DNA of 56,650 nucleotides from Deltaproteobacteria bacterium (GTDB lineage Bacteria; Myxococcota_A; UBA9042; PHBI01): assembly GCA_016792665.1 (NCBI GenBank), contig JAEUKJ010000237.1, positions 1 to 56,650 of the forward strand, in the 5' to 3' direction. How positions within the stretch are numbered: the stretch's first letter is position 1; the number at the start of each line of letters is the position of its first letter. Of this stretch, positions 1 through 8,079 are shown piece after piece. The notes under the pieces are model-generated. The model made no database searches. It worked only from the letters and a program-made list of their open reading frames with translations, and was not told the DNA's origin. Both the position numbers and the translations under genes were made by a program.

Positions 1-99
1 GGTCCGCCCCAGATGGGCGCAGCTCAGGTGCTGGGTCCGCCCCAGATGGGCGCAGCTCAGGTGCGGGGTCCGCCCCAGATGGGCGCAGCTCAGGTGCTG
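1..99. repeat. 33-bp tandem repeat, three copies, runs off left edge
   Basis: Three head-to-tail 33-bp units occupy 1-33, 34-66 and 67-99. The middle unit differs by a base or so. The period is a multiple of three and the array is in frame inside the minus-strand HTH gene, adding 11-residue steps. The true copy number is unknown because the array is cut by the window edge. Confidence 0.9.
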
Positions 100-385
100 G
101 GTCCGAGGTGGACCGAGGGGCTGCGATGGCGTGGACGCCGCCGCTCGCGACGGCGTCGGCGAGCGAGCTCTCGGTGGAGCCCGGGGTGGAGGCGCCGAAG
201 GTCTCGAAGAACTCGGGCGCGGGGGTCAGGTCGCGGGCGGTGGCCCACTCGAGGACCTCGGCGCGGTGAAAGCGGTGGTCGCCTTCGACCTCGTGGGTGG
301 GCAGGTGGTCCTCGGCGATCCATCGGTAGACGGTGCGCTCGGAGACCTCGAAGAGGCGGGCTAGCTCGGGGATACCGAGGCGCAT
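1..385 (-). CDS. Partial HTH (excisionase/MerR-like) protein with 11-residue repeats
   Basis: The gene starts with ATG at 385 and stays open through the left edge, so 128 residues are visible and the C-terminus is missing. Residues 1-53 look like an excisionase/MerR-type helix-turn-helix (LARLFEVSERTVYRWI, then HRFHRAEVLEWA). A linker follows, with ADAVASGGVHAIAA, after which three copies of an 11-residue unit (APELRPSGADP) run to the edge, encoded by a perfect or near-perfect 33-bp tandem repeat. The HTH plus the ADAV-type start of a second domain recalls regulators that fuse an HTH to a PTS EIIA-like domain, but that domain is not in the window; this is inference. GAGG lies just upstream of the ATG. 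The gene sits 44 bp downstream of the protease gene and is probably co-transcribed with it. Confidence 0.7.
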   Translation of the reverse strand, partial: MRLGIPELARLFEVSERTVYRWIAEDHLPTHEVEGDHRFHRAEVLEWATARDLTPAPEFFETFGASTPGSTESSLADAVASGGVHAIAAPRSTSDPAPELRPSGADPAPELRPSGADPAPELRPSGAD

Positions 386-429
386 GGGGACCTCGCGGGG
401 CTCGCACGCAGCCTGGCTGTTGGCGCGTG

Positions 430-2046
430 CTACCTCGGCAGCGTGCGCGCGTCGGGGCGCTGGCGCAAGCGGGCGCGACGACCCCAGACCCAGCCGAGGA
501 CGAGGAGGGCCCCCGAGCCAGGGCCACCGCCCGTGCATCCGCCGTCGACCGCGTGCGGGGCGGGCTCGACGACCTCGGGCGCGGGCTCGACGACGTCGGG
601 CGCGGGCTCGACGACCTCGGGTGCGGGCTCGACAGACTCGGGCCCGGGCTCGACGACCTCGGGGTCATCCGGGCCTCGGCAGCTGAGGCGTTCAGCCGCG
701 CATGTGCTGGCGAGGCAGGCGTCGAGTGCAGGGCCGGGGGCCTCGTTCGCGCAGCGTGCGACCATGCAGTCGCGAAGCGGCGCGTGGGCGGCGCGGCCTG
801 CCTTGCTGCCCGAGACCACGCAACGACCGATGCAGTACCAGGTCGAGCAGGCCGCGATACACGTGTCGATCTCGGCGCACTCCGCCTCGCCGTACGCGGC
901 GTCGGGGAGCGCACTGCACGCTTCGAGCAGGTCGCCGCAGTACTCGGCCGTGCAGGCGAGGAGGCTCGGGTCGTCGTAGCAGGTGTTGCGCGCCGCGCAC
1001 TGTGTGAGGCGCGCGGCGACGTCGTACGCGTCCGGCGTGAGGGAGCGGAAGCAGTGGTTCGGGTCGTCCCATTGACCCGGGGCGACGAAGAAGCAGTTGA
1101 AGCCCTGCTCACAGCCGCGCTTGCACGCGGTCTCGTCGCAGCTGCCGTCGGGGCGGCAGGCGGCATCGCACGAGCAGGTCGGCACCGCGCGGCAGTCGAC
1201 GCTCGTGCCGTTCATGGTGGCATCGATCCAGCCGCGCATGCGATCGATGCGCAGGCCGATAGACCCCGTGCGGCACGGGTCGCAGGCGGTGCCCGGCGCG
1301 CAGTTCCCGAGCGTCACGTTGATGCCGGCCACGGTGAGTCCGCCCTCGGCCGCGACCAGCACGGGCCCACCGCTGTCGCCAAAGCACGAGCCCTGGTCTT
1401 CGAAGCGGACGGTCAGGCTGTCCGCGTCGACCTCGGCGATCACATCGTGAGCGGTCCGCTTCTGGCCGCTGCCGCTCTGGCTCAGACCCTCGATCGCGCC
1501 GAAGCCGACGAGCGTCGCGTCGACCCCGAGCAGGGTCTCGACGTCGCCGTCGAAGAGCGGGACCGGGGTCACGTCGGTCAGTGGCGCGGCGAGCCGCACG
1601 AGCGCGATGTCGCGCGGAAGCTCGCCGACGAAGCCCCGGTGCACGACGATGCGATCGACCGTGAGCAGGCGGCCCGCGGCCGGGAGGCTGCCCGCGGCGC
1701 GCGCGTCGGTGCCGACCACGAAGCTCACCCAGGTCGGGTCGGAGGCCGCCTGGTAGAAGCAGTGGGCGGCGCTCAGGATCCAGCGCGGCGCGATGAGGGT
1801 GCCGGTGCAGAACGGATAGAAGTAGCGGCCCGCGTTCGTGTAGACGAGGGCGCCGACGGCGTCCTGCCCGGGCTCGGAGACGCCGCCGACGATGGGGGCG
1901 CTGACCTGGGACAGAGCCTCCCGCGCGGCCCCGGCGGGCTCCGGGCCATCCTCTTCGCGAGACGGGTTGGGCCCGACGCGGGGCGCCTCGCCGCAACCGA
2001 CGAGGCACGACACGAACACGAACAGCAGGGTCATCGAGCGAGGCAT
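430..2046 (-). CDS. Trypsin-fold serine protease, lipoprotein with MYXO-CTERM-like tail
   Basis: 538 residues. The N-terminus is a lipoprotein signal (LVGC, Cys18). The mature protease start resembles IVGG at 52-55. The S1 catalytic triad is visible: His95 in SAAHC, Asp146 in RDIALV and Ser225 in GDSGGP. The residue six before Ser225 (trypsin position 189) is Gly rather than Asp, so trypsin specificity is not expected. A Cys-rich stretch follows the catalytic domain, then a Pro/Glu repeat (EVVEPAP units, about 465-500). The tail, from Cys504, has a hydrophobic helix and GRRAR, resembling the MYXO-CTERM sorting signal. Start chosen because it gives a compact lipoprotein signal; a second ATG lies four codons in. 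It is divergent from the STAND regulator across about 138 bp. Likely envelope-attached or surface-released. Confidence 0.9.
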   Translation of the reverse strand: MPRSMTLLFVFVSCLVGCGEAPRVGPNPSREEDGPEPAGAAREALSQVSAPIVGGVSEPGQDAVGALVYTNAGRYFYPFCTGTLIAPRWILSAAHCFYQAASDPTWVSFVVGTDARAAGSLPAAGRLLTVDRIVVHRGFVGELPRDIALVRLAAPLTDVTPVPLFDGDVETLLGVDATLVGFGAIEGLSQSGSGQKRTAHDVIAEVDADSLTVRFEDQGSCFGDSGGPVLVAAEGGLTVAGINVTLGNCAPGTACDPCRTGSIGLRIDRMRGWIDATMNGTSVDCRAVPTCSCDAACRPDGSCDETACKRGCEQGFNCFFVAPGQWDDPNHCFRSLTPDAYDVAARLTQCAARNTCYDDPSLLACTAEYCGDLLEACSALPDAAYGEAECAEIDTCIAACSTWYCIGRCVVSGSKAGRAAHAPLRDCMVARCANEAPGPALDACLASTCAAERLSCRGPDDPEVVEPGPESVEPAPEVVEPAPDVVEPAPEVVEPAPHAVDGGCTGGGPGSGALLVLGWVWGRRARLRQRPDARTLPR

Positions 2047-2184
2047 GGGCGCTCCGGGGTGGGGGCCGAACCTACCCAAGCCGCGCCGCACCCTGCGCAT
2101 ATCCCGCCTTATCGCGGGTTCCGGGCATGTGCCCGGAGCCGCGCGCGGTTGACTGCCCTGGGCGTCGACGCCATCCTCCGCGGG

Positions 2185-4983
2185 ATGTCGCATCCTCTCG
2201 ACGCTCCAGGTCGGCATGAGCTCGACTGGGCGCTGGCCGCGCTCGAGCGCGGCGCGAGGGCGATAGCGCTCGTCGGCATGGCGGGCGCCGGCAAGACGTG
2301 GCTCCTCGATGCGATCCAGGCGCGACTCACGCGGCCGAGCCAGCGCGTCGACGCCGGGCAGCTCGACGCGGCCGAGCCCGGGGGCGTCGTGTTCTGCGAT
2401 GCGCCCGCGGCCGACAGTGTGCTGCGGCTCCTCGAGCGCTTGGGACCCGAAGGGCAGCTCGTCTTCACGGCGCGGCGTCGGCCGAGCGGTGCGGCCCTGG
2501 ATGGGATCTGCGAGCTCGTCGAGGTCACCCCACTTGCGTTCTCCACCGGTCCGCGAGGCGGCGAGGGTGGCCCGGCCAGCGACGTCCGCGCGCCCGCGTC
2601 CCGCCACGACGATCCCGCAGCGCGCCTCCTCGGAGAGCTCATCCTGCGTCGGAGCCCGCGCCTCCTGCCCACGGGCCTCGACGCCGTGAGCCTCGAGATC
2701 TGGGGCCATCTCAGCACCATCGCGACCGCGGTCGATGGCCTCCCCGGGGCCTTGGTGCTCGCCGCCGAGGGGGCCCGCCTGATGGGCCTCGCGACCCTCG
2801 CGCAGCGCGTCCGCACCGAGCCCGAGCTCCTCTTCGGGCCGCTACTCATTGCGCTCGGCGCCGAGCTCGATGCGCTCTCCAGCCCGGTGCGGACCGCGCT
2901 CGAGCGGCTCGCCGTGTGCGCGAGTGGGGTGCGCGTCGCGACCGCCGAGGCCCTCGTCGTCGACCTCGCAGCGGGCGCCTCGTCTCGCTTCGGTGGTGCG
3001 CTCGGGCTCCTGGCCGAGCTCCGCGACTGGCACCTCCTCGTGCAGCGCGACGATCGGCTCGTCGTGCCGCGGCTCGTCCGCGTGGCCCTCGCGGCTCGCA
3101 CCGAGCCCCCGCGCCGCGACGTCGCGCTGCGCCTGGCCGCGCTCGCCGAGCAGACGACCCAGCGCGCCATGCGCGAGGGGCGCTCCGAGCCACTGGCCTG
3201 GATCGGGGCCGAGCGCGACGACCTCCTCCACGCGCTCGACTGCCTGGGCGACGCGCCGGCGGCCTGGCCGCTGCTGGACGCGCTGCTCCTCGAGCACTGG
3301 CGCGGCACGGCGCCATCGGTCCGCGCCCACATGACCGCCCTCCTGGACGGCCTCGACCGCCTCCTCGACACGCTCCCTGCCGAGCCTTCCGTCCCGCTGT
3401 CGCCTGCGGTCCTGTCCGCGCTCTTCCAGGCCTCGCGCAACACGTTCGGCCTCCGCGACGGCCCGCGCCTGGCTCGGGTCGCGGCGGCCCTCGAGCGCCT
3501 CGCCTCGGACAGCTTTGCGGCGGCGTGGGCGAAGGCGGCGCGGGCCATCGTCGCGAGCGAGCCCGAGCAGCGCGACCTGGTCCTCGCGACGATCGCGCAT
3601 GCCGACCGTGCGCGCGATCCGCTGGCCCTCGGCCTGGCCCACCTCCTCGCCTCGGGCGCCTTCGCGACGATCGAGCCCGACCTGGCGCGCCACCACGCCG
3701 AGGCCGCCCGCGACCGCTTCGAGGCCCTCGGCTACGACTGGGGCCACGCGACGGCGCTTGCCAACCTCGGCTACTTCGCCCTCTTCCGGGGCGACCTCGA
3801 CGCGGCCCGCCAGCACGCGCGCGACGCCATCGCCGTGGCCGAGCGGAGCGGCGACCGGAAGAGCCTCGCGACGTCGCTCGGGAACCTCGGCCTGCTCGAG
3901 CTCGACCAGGGCAACCTCGTCGTGGCGCGCGACCTCCTCGTCCGCTCCCACGACCTTCACGTCGCGATGGGGCGCATCGACTTCATGGTGGCCTGCTGGA
4001 ACGGGCTCGCGCGGGTCGCCGTCGAGGCGGTCGGGCCGGTGCTCTCACCGTCGGCGGCGCGCGAGGTCGACCGGGCCCAGCGCGCCCTGGGCGAGCTCGA
4101 GTCGCGCCTCGGTGAGCCCGACCGCCGCCGCCAGCAGCTCGAGAGCGCGCTCGTCCGGGCCGAGATGGCGCTCCTCTCGTCCGACCCCGAGACCGCGACG
4201 CAGGTCATCGACGCGGCACTGGCCCAGCCCGAGCTTGCCGAGCTCCCGGGCGAAGCCCTCGTCCTCCACGCGCGCCGTGCCTTGCTCGCCCCCGAGACCG
4301 CCGCGCCCCATCGCGCCGCGGTCGCCGCGCTCGCGTCCTCGACGACGGACGCCGCCCGTCGCGCCGCCGCTCTCGCCTACGCTGCCGTCTGGTGCCCCGA
4401 AGCGTCGTGGCCAGAGCGCGCCGCCGAGCTGGGCCGCCTTCTGCGCGTGCGGCTTGCCGGGACACCGCCACTCGGCCTCCAGCCCGCCTGGAACAACAGC
4501 GCGCTGGTGCGGGCGGCGCTCCGCACGAGCTGGCGCCTCCTCCCCGAGTCGCGCCGTCAAGACGTCGAGGCGGAAGCGCGCGACCCCGAGCACGTCCACC
4601 TCGTTGCCGCGCCCTCGACCGGCCGCTTCCGGATGCCGCGCCAGGCGATGAGCGACGTCAGCCGCCGCCCCCTGCTGGTCCACCTCCTGGGTCTCCTCGT
4701 CGCCGCGGCCCTGCGCGAGGAGCTGCTCGACGAGGCGACGCTGGGCCTCGCCCTCTGGCCAGGCGAGCGGATGCGCGACGACGCGCGCGCCAACCGCATC
4801 CAGAACGCGGTCTCGCTGTTGCGCAAGGCCGGCCTGAAGGACCACCTCGAGCGCGTCGGCGATCGCTACCGCATCGACCCGCACCTGCCAATCATCGTCG
4901 TGACCGGCGCGCGCGAGGCCCTCGATGTCCTCGATGCCCGCCCTGTCGCGCCTACTTCAGCGTCGGCCGAGGACCGAGGGTGA
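2185..4983 (+). CDS. STAND-type ATPase regulator with TPRs and C-terminal winged helix
   Basis: 932 residues. A P-loop is near the N-terminus (GMAGAGKT, 31-38), followed by an NB-ARC/LuxR-MalT-like nucleotide-binding region rich in Leu and Arg. TPR-like helices lie about 515-600 (for example ALANLGYFALFRGDLDAARQ). Residues about 820-900 resemble a winged helix of the OmpR/SARP kind (ALWPGERMRDDARANRIQ, then VGDRYRID). Such proteins are ligand- or partner-gated ATPases that act in transcription; here the DNA-binding domain is C-terminal rather than N-terminal. The ATG gives a start just before the P-loop module. The 3' end overlaps the convergent exported-protein gene by 32 bp. The divergent neighbour is the secreted protease, a plausible but unproven target. 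Confidence 0.75.
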   Translation: MSHPLDAPGRHELDWALAALERGARAIALVGMAGAGKTWLLDAIQARLTRPSQRVDAGQLDAAEPGGVVFCDAPAADSVLRLLERLGPEGQLVFTARRRPSGAALDGICELVEVTPLAFSTGPRGGEGGPASDVRAPASRHDDPAARLLGELILRRSPRLLPTGLDAVSLEIWGHLSTIATAVDGLPGALVLAAEGARLMGLATLAQRVRTEPELLFGPLLIALGAELDALSSPVRTALERLAVCASGVRVATAEALVVDLAAGASSRFGGALGLLAELRDWHLLVQRDDRLVVPRLVRVALAARTEPPRRDVALRLAALAEQTTQRAMREGRSEPLAWIGAERDDLLHALDCLGDAPAAWPLLDALLLEHWRGTAPSVRAHMTALLDGLDRLLDTLPAEPSVPLSPAVLSALFQASRNTFGLRDGPRLARVAAALERLASDSFAAAWAKAARAIVASEPEQRDLVLATIAHADRARDPLALGLAHLLASGAFATIEPDLARHHAEAARDRFEALGYDWGHATALANLGYFALFRGDLDAARQHARDAIAVAERSGDRKSLATSLGNLGLLELDQGNLVVARDLLVRSHDLHVAMGRIDFMVACWNGLARVAVEAVGPVLSPSAAREVDRAQRALGELESRLGEPDRRRQQLESALVRAEMALLSSDPETATQVIDAALAQPELAELPGEALVLHARRALLAPETAAPHRAAVAALASSTTDAARRAAALAYAAVWCPEASWPERAAELGRLLRVRLAGTPPLGLQPAWNNSALVRAALRTSWRLLPESRRQDVEAEARDPEHVHLVAAPSTGRFRMPRQAMSDVSRRPLLVHLLGLLVAAALREELLDEATLGLALWPGERMRDDARANRIQNAVSLLRKAGLKDHLERVGDRYRIDPHLPIIVVTGAREALDVLDARPVAPTSASAEDRG

Positions 4984-5491
4984 GGACCACGCCGCGCCCC
5001 GAGTAGAGCCGGATCTCGAAGGTCCTGCCATCGGGCCGCGCGGTGAACCACGGCGGCTCGGCGGAGAGCCACTGCGTATGCGAGATCGAGCGCGGGAGCT
5101 TGTCGCGCTCGACCCTGGTCATGAAGTCCGCGAACCCCCAGCTCGCGAGCTGCTTGCCGGCCGCGTCGAAGACCTGGATCTTGCCGGTGTCGCCGTGATC
5201 GCTGCCGCCGTCGATGACCGCGAAGGCGTCGTGGCTCTTGCCGAGGACCAGGTTCAGGTGGCCGTGGTCCTTGTAGATGGCGAGGCCTGCCAGCGCCCGC
5301 CACGGGCCGATCTCGCCGGGCTTCGGGATGGTGCGCACCTCCCAGCCAGCCTTGCCGAGCTGGAGCTCCGCCCAGGCGTAGTCGCCGGCGGGCTTGGTGG
5401 TCGTGATCGAGAAGCCGGGGCAGTCGTCAGCGTGGGCGGGCGTGTAGACGGCCAGGGACAGGGACAGGGCGATGAGGGTGCGCGCGAGCAT
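4952..5491 (-). CDS. Small exported protein of unknown function
   Basis: 179 residues with a clear Sec signal peptide (hydrophobic core in the first 20 residues, cleavage near AHA-DD). The mature part has a beta-rich pattern with repeated Gly and aromatic residues, and one Cys after cleavage. I do not recognise the family. It resembles small periplasmic proteins of FG-GAP or beta-propeller-fragment type only loosely. The gene converges on the STAND regulator with a 32-bp overlap of 3' ends and has its own long upstream region (5492-5817). No ribosome-binding site is obvious in front of the ATG. Confidence 0.7.
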   Translation of the reverse strand: MLARTLIALSLSLAVYTPAHADDCPGFSITTTKPAGDYAWAELQLGKAGWEVRTIPKPGEIGPWRALAGLAIYKDHGHLNLVLGKSHDAFAVIDGGSDHGDTGKIQVFDAAGKQLASWGFADFMTRVERDKLPRSISHTQWLSAEPPWFTARPDGRTFEIRLYSGRGVVLTLGPRPTLK

Positions 5492-5817
5492 CGGCGCGGG
5501 TACGCGCGGGGCGGCGTTTGGGTTTGAACGCGTCCGCGACCGACGCGCAGGGCTCGCTCATGGGCCGCGGCGCGCGGCTCGCATCGGCTTCCTTTTACAC
5601 GGACGGGATCGGGCCTTATCTTGGCGCGCGTGCGCGGCCCGGCCGCTGTGCGCATGAGCAGCCGGCCGCCGAGCGTCGGTCAGCAGGAGACGGCAGGTCG
5701 CCAGCATGAGGCCCGCGGCTTAGCGGGCTGGAGCGGGCGAACGATACGACGGACGTCCGACGGGCGTCTCGCAAGTGTGGTGGGCGTTCGCCCGTGGGAC
5801 GTCAGGAGAAGGACCTC
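5492..5817. other. Divergent intergenic region without a recognisable gene
   Basis: This 326-bp stretch separates the start codons of the small exported protein (minus) and the TolC-like gene (plus), so it should hold both promoters. No convincing coding sequence, tRNA or paired repeat was found. A short G+C-rich dyad (cccgcggcttagcgggc) lies near 5712-5728. The Shine-Dalgarno sequence of the TolC-like gene is at its right end (5804-5813). Confidence 0.5.
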
Positions 5818-7290
5818 GTGGGCGATGCTTCGATGGGTGATCGGGCGATGAGTGGGAAGGCCGTGCGACGTGGGGGCGCTGCCCTGCACGTGGTGGCCGC
5901 CGTGGCCTTTTGGGGCGTGACGTTCGGTGGCTCGGCCTTCGCGGCGCCCGAGCCCTGGACGTGGGATCGCTACCTGGAGGCGGTCGAGAACGGCCACCCC
6001 CTGATGGACGCGGCGCGTGCCGGGCTGGACCAGCTCCAGGCGAAGCTCGACCAGGCCGAGTGGGCGATCTTCCCGAGCTTCAAGCTCGAGGCCGCGGCGA
6101 CCATCACCCCCAAGGTGACCGGCAACGCGCTGGAGTCGCATTCCGATTGGGGGACGGTCGGCTTCTTCGGCAAGGCCGTGCTCGAGATGGTCCAGCCGCT
6201 CTGGACCTTCGGCAAGATCGGCAGCCTCAAACGCGCCGCCAATGCAGGCATCGACGTCGGCAAGGCGGCCGTCGAGGTCGCGCGCTGGGAGCTGCGCGTG
6301 CGCGCGTCCGAGGCGTGGATGGGGCGCCTCCTCTCGCGCGAGCTCGACGCGATCCTGGCCGACGGCAAGGTGTGGATCGACAAGGCCGAGAAGCGCATGG
6401 ACCGCCTCAAGGCGGCCGACAGCGACGAGTACGACCAGATGGAGCACCTGCGCCTCAAGACGCGCGCCGCCGAGTTCTACCAGCTCCAGGCCGACAACCT
6501 GCTCCTCCAGATGCAGGCGCGCGAGGGGCTGCGTCTCCTGCTGCGCCGCCCTGCCGGCGAGGAGGTCGCCCTCGCGGACACGACCCTCACGCCCTACGAG
6601 TTCGAGGTCCAGAGCGCCGACGACTACGTCGCCATCATGCGCCAGAACGACCCCGGCGTGCGGCTCGCCCGCGAGAACGCCCGCGCCCAGCACGCGCTCG
6701 CCGACGCCAAGGCGGCCGAGGCGTGGCCCGACATCGTCTTCGTCGGGCAGGTCAACTTCAGCGAGGGGACGCAGATCGAGAACCAGGGCTCCTACTTCGC
6801 CAACGACCCCTACCACGACCACTCGGTGGGCGGCGTGCTGGGCCTGCGCTGGAAGCTCGACGTCCCCCAGCGCATCTTCCAGACCGACGAGGCGCGCGCC
6901 CGCGCAGCCCGCGCCGACGCCGAGGCCGACGTCCAGGCGGACCTGCAGGAGTTCAAGGTCCGCCAGCTCGCCCAGGAGCTCGCCAACAAGCGCGAGCTCA
7001 TCCGCATCTTCGCCGAGTCGCAGAAGGCCGCCCAGGGCTGGCTCACCGCCACCTGGGACACCTACGACGCGGGCTTTGGCAGCTTCCGCGACGTGATGGA
7101 CGCCCTGGTCCAGTTCTACCAGAAGAAGTTCAGCTACTTGCGCATGGTCTTCGAGCACAACACGACGACGTGGAAGTTGTCGCAGGCGATCGGCAGCGAC
7201 ATCCGCGCGCTGCGCAAGGTACCTCCGCCTGCGGCGCCGCCGAAGCAGTCCGAGGCGCCGCCGCCGCCGCCCGCGACGCCTCCCCGTTGA
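5818..7290 (+). CDS. TolC-family outer-membrane efflux protein
   Basis: 490 residues from a GTG start chosen because AGGAGAAGGA (5804-5813) sits at proper spacing; in-frame alternatives are GTG 5794, ATG 5833 and ATG 5848. A signal peptide follows (KAVRRGG, hydrophobic core, AFAA). The body has the long coiled-coil helices typical of TolC: HPLMDAARAGLDQLQAKLDQAEWAIFPS-type segments, and a second structural repeat around residues 270-420 with AQHALADAKAAEAWPDI. The C-terminus is Pro/Ala-rich. Expected to form a trimeric outer-membrane channel. An MlaC-type gene follows after 93 bp on the same strand, suggesting a role in envelope lipid or small-molecule traffic; no inner-membrane pump gene is adjacent. 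Confidence 0.88.
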   Translation: MGDASMGDRAMSGKAVRRGGAALHVVAAVAFWGVTFGGSAFAAPEPWTWDRYLEAVENGHPLMDAARAGLDQLQAKLDQAEWAIFPSFKLEAAATITPKVTGNALESHSDWGTVGFFGKAVLEMVQPLWTFGKIGSLKRAANAGIDVGKAAVEVARWELRVRASEAWMGRLLSRELDAILADGKVWIDKAEKRMDRLKAADSDEYDQMEHLRLKTRAAEFYQLQADNLLLQMQAREGLRLLLRRPAGEEVALADTTLTPYEFEVQSADDYVAIMRQNDPGVRLARENARAQHALADAKAAEAWPDIVFVGQVNFSEGTQIENQGSYFANDPYHDHSVGGVLGLRWKLDVPQRIFQTDEARARAARADAEADVQADLQEFKVRQLAQELANKRELIRIFAESQKAAQGWLTATWDTYDAGFGSFRDVMDALVQFYQKKFSYLRMVFEHNTTTWKLSQAIGSDIRALRKVPPPAAPPKQSEAPPPPPATPPR

Positions 7291-7383
7291 AACCCGGTTG
7301 AATGCCCATTCAGCGGCACCGTCCGTGCCGCTCGGCTCGCCCCCGAAACGACATCTGCCGTGGGGCATGAGGAGTTCAGAGCA

Positions 7384-8013
7384 ATGAAAGCGATGACCGC
7401 AGTGGCCTTTCGGCTGATGAGCGTCTTGGGTCTGGTCGGAGTGATGGCCGCGGCGACGCCGGCCCTGGCCGGAGAGGCGACCCCGAAGGACCGGGTCGAG
7501 TCCATCTACGGGCACGTCAAGAAGGCCGCCGCGACGGCGACCACCCAGGAAGAGCTGACCACCGCCGTGACCGCCGAGTTCGACGGCTTCATCGACTACG
7601 AGGCCTTCTCGGCGCGCACCCTGAAGGTCACCTGGGGCACGCTGAACGCGACCCAGAAGGCGACCTTCATCGACCGCTTCAAGCGGCTCGTCATCCGCAC
7701 CTACGCCAAGAAGTTCCAGCCCAAGACCGAGTTCGCCGTCGAGTACCGCGGCGAGCCCGCCTTCACCAACGACGCCAAGACCGACGCCACCGTGAAGACC
7801 ACGGTGCGCGGCAAGAAGATCGCGGCCGACGTCGACTACCTCGTCAGCCTGGCCGAGATCGCCGGGAAGAAGGCCTGGCGCGCCCACGACATCATCGTGG
7901 ACGAGGTCTCGATGGCGCTCAACTGGCGCCAGCAATTCGAGAAGATCATCGCGAAGGAGGGCTTCGACTCCCTCATCGCCAAGATCAACAAGAAGATCGA
8001 GAAGTCCGAGTAG
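7384..8013 (+). CDS. mlaC: MlaC/Ttg2D-family phospholipid-binding periplasmic protein
   Basis: 209 residues. The start is fixed by GAGGAG at 7369-7374, nine bases before the ATG. A signal peptide ends near ALA-GE. The mature protein shows MlaC family features: FDYEAFSARTL-like segment, Leu/Gln/Phe spacing before RFKRLVIRTYAKKF, VDYLVSL, then the Trp-Asp-Ile-Val block (AWRAHDIIVDEVS) and NWRQQFEKII near the end. In the Mla pathway this protein carries phospholipid between the inner-membrane MlaFEDB transporter and the outer membrane. No mlaFEDB genes are here; its partner in this locus is a TolC-like protein. Codon use is like the neighbours. Confidence 0.88.
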   Translation: MKAMTAVAFRLMSVLGLVGVMAAATPALAGEATPKDRVESIYGHVKKAAATATTQEELTTAVTAEFDGFIDYEAFSARTLKVTWGTLNATQKATFIDRFKRLVIRTYAKKFQPKTEFAVEYRGEPAFTNDAKTDATVKTTVRGKKIAADVDYLVSLAEIAGKKAWRAHDIIVDEVSMALNWRQQFEKIIAKEGFDSLIAKINKKIEKSE

Positions 8014-8019
8014 CTCTGC

Positions 8020-8046
8020 GCGACCTCGCCGGGCGGCGCGGGTCGC
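8020..8046 (+). terminator. GC hairpin after mlaC, possible terminator
   Basis: An imperfect hairpin just after the mlaC stop: gcgacc pairs with ggtcgc, with an inner cgcc/ggcg stem. There is no T-tract, so it may only attenuate transcription into the Hsp70-like gene 66 bp downstream. Confidence 0.3.
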
Positions 8047-8079
8047 CGATCGCCCCGACTCGGTGTAAGAGCGTCGACC

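Noticed and set aside
13-2184. A very long plus-strand open frame continuing into the STAND regulator gene
   Set aside because: It is antisense to the HTH and protease genes, has biased Arg/Ala/Gly composition and no domain; high GC content leaves such frames open. The real start is the ATG at 2185.
5472-5709. Small plus-strand frames in the divergent region before the TolC-like gene
   Set aside because: They lack ribosome-binding sites and any recognisable protein pattern, and are short and Arg-rich as expected by chance at this GC content.
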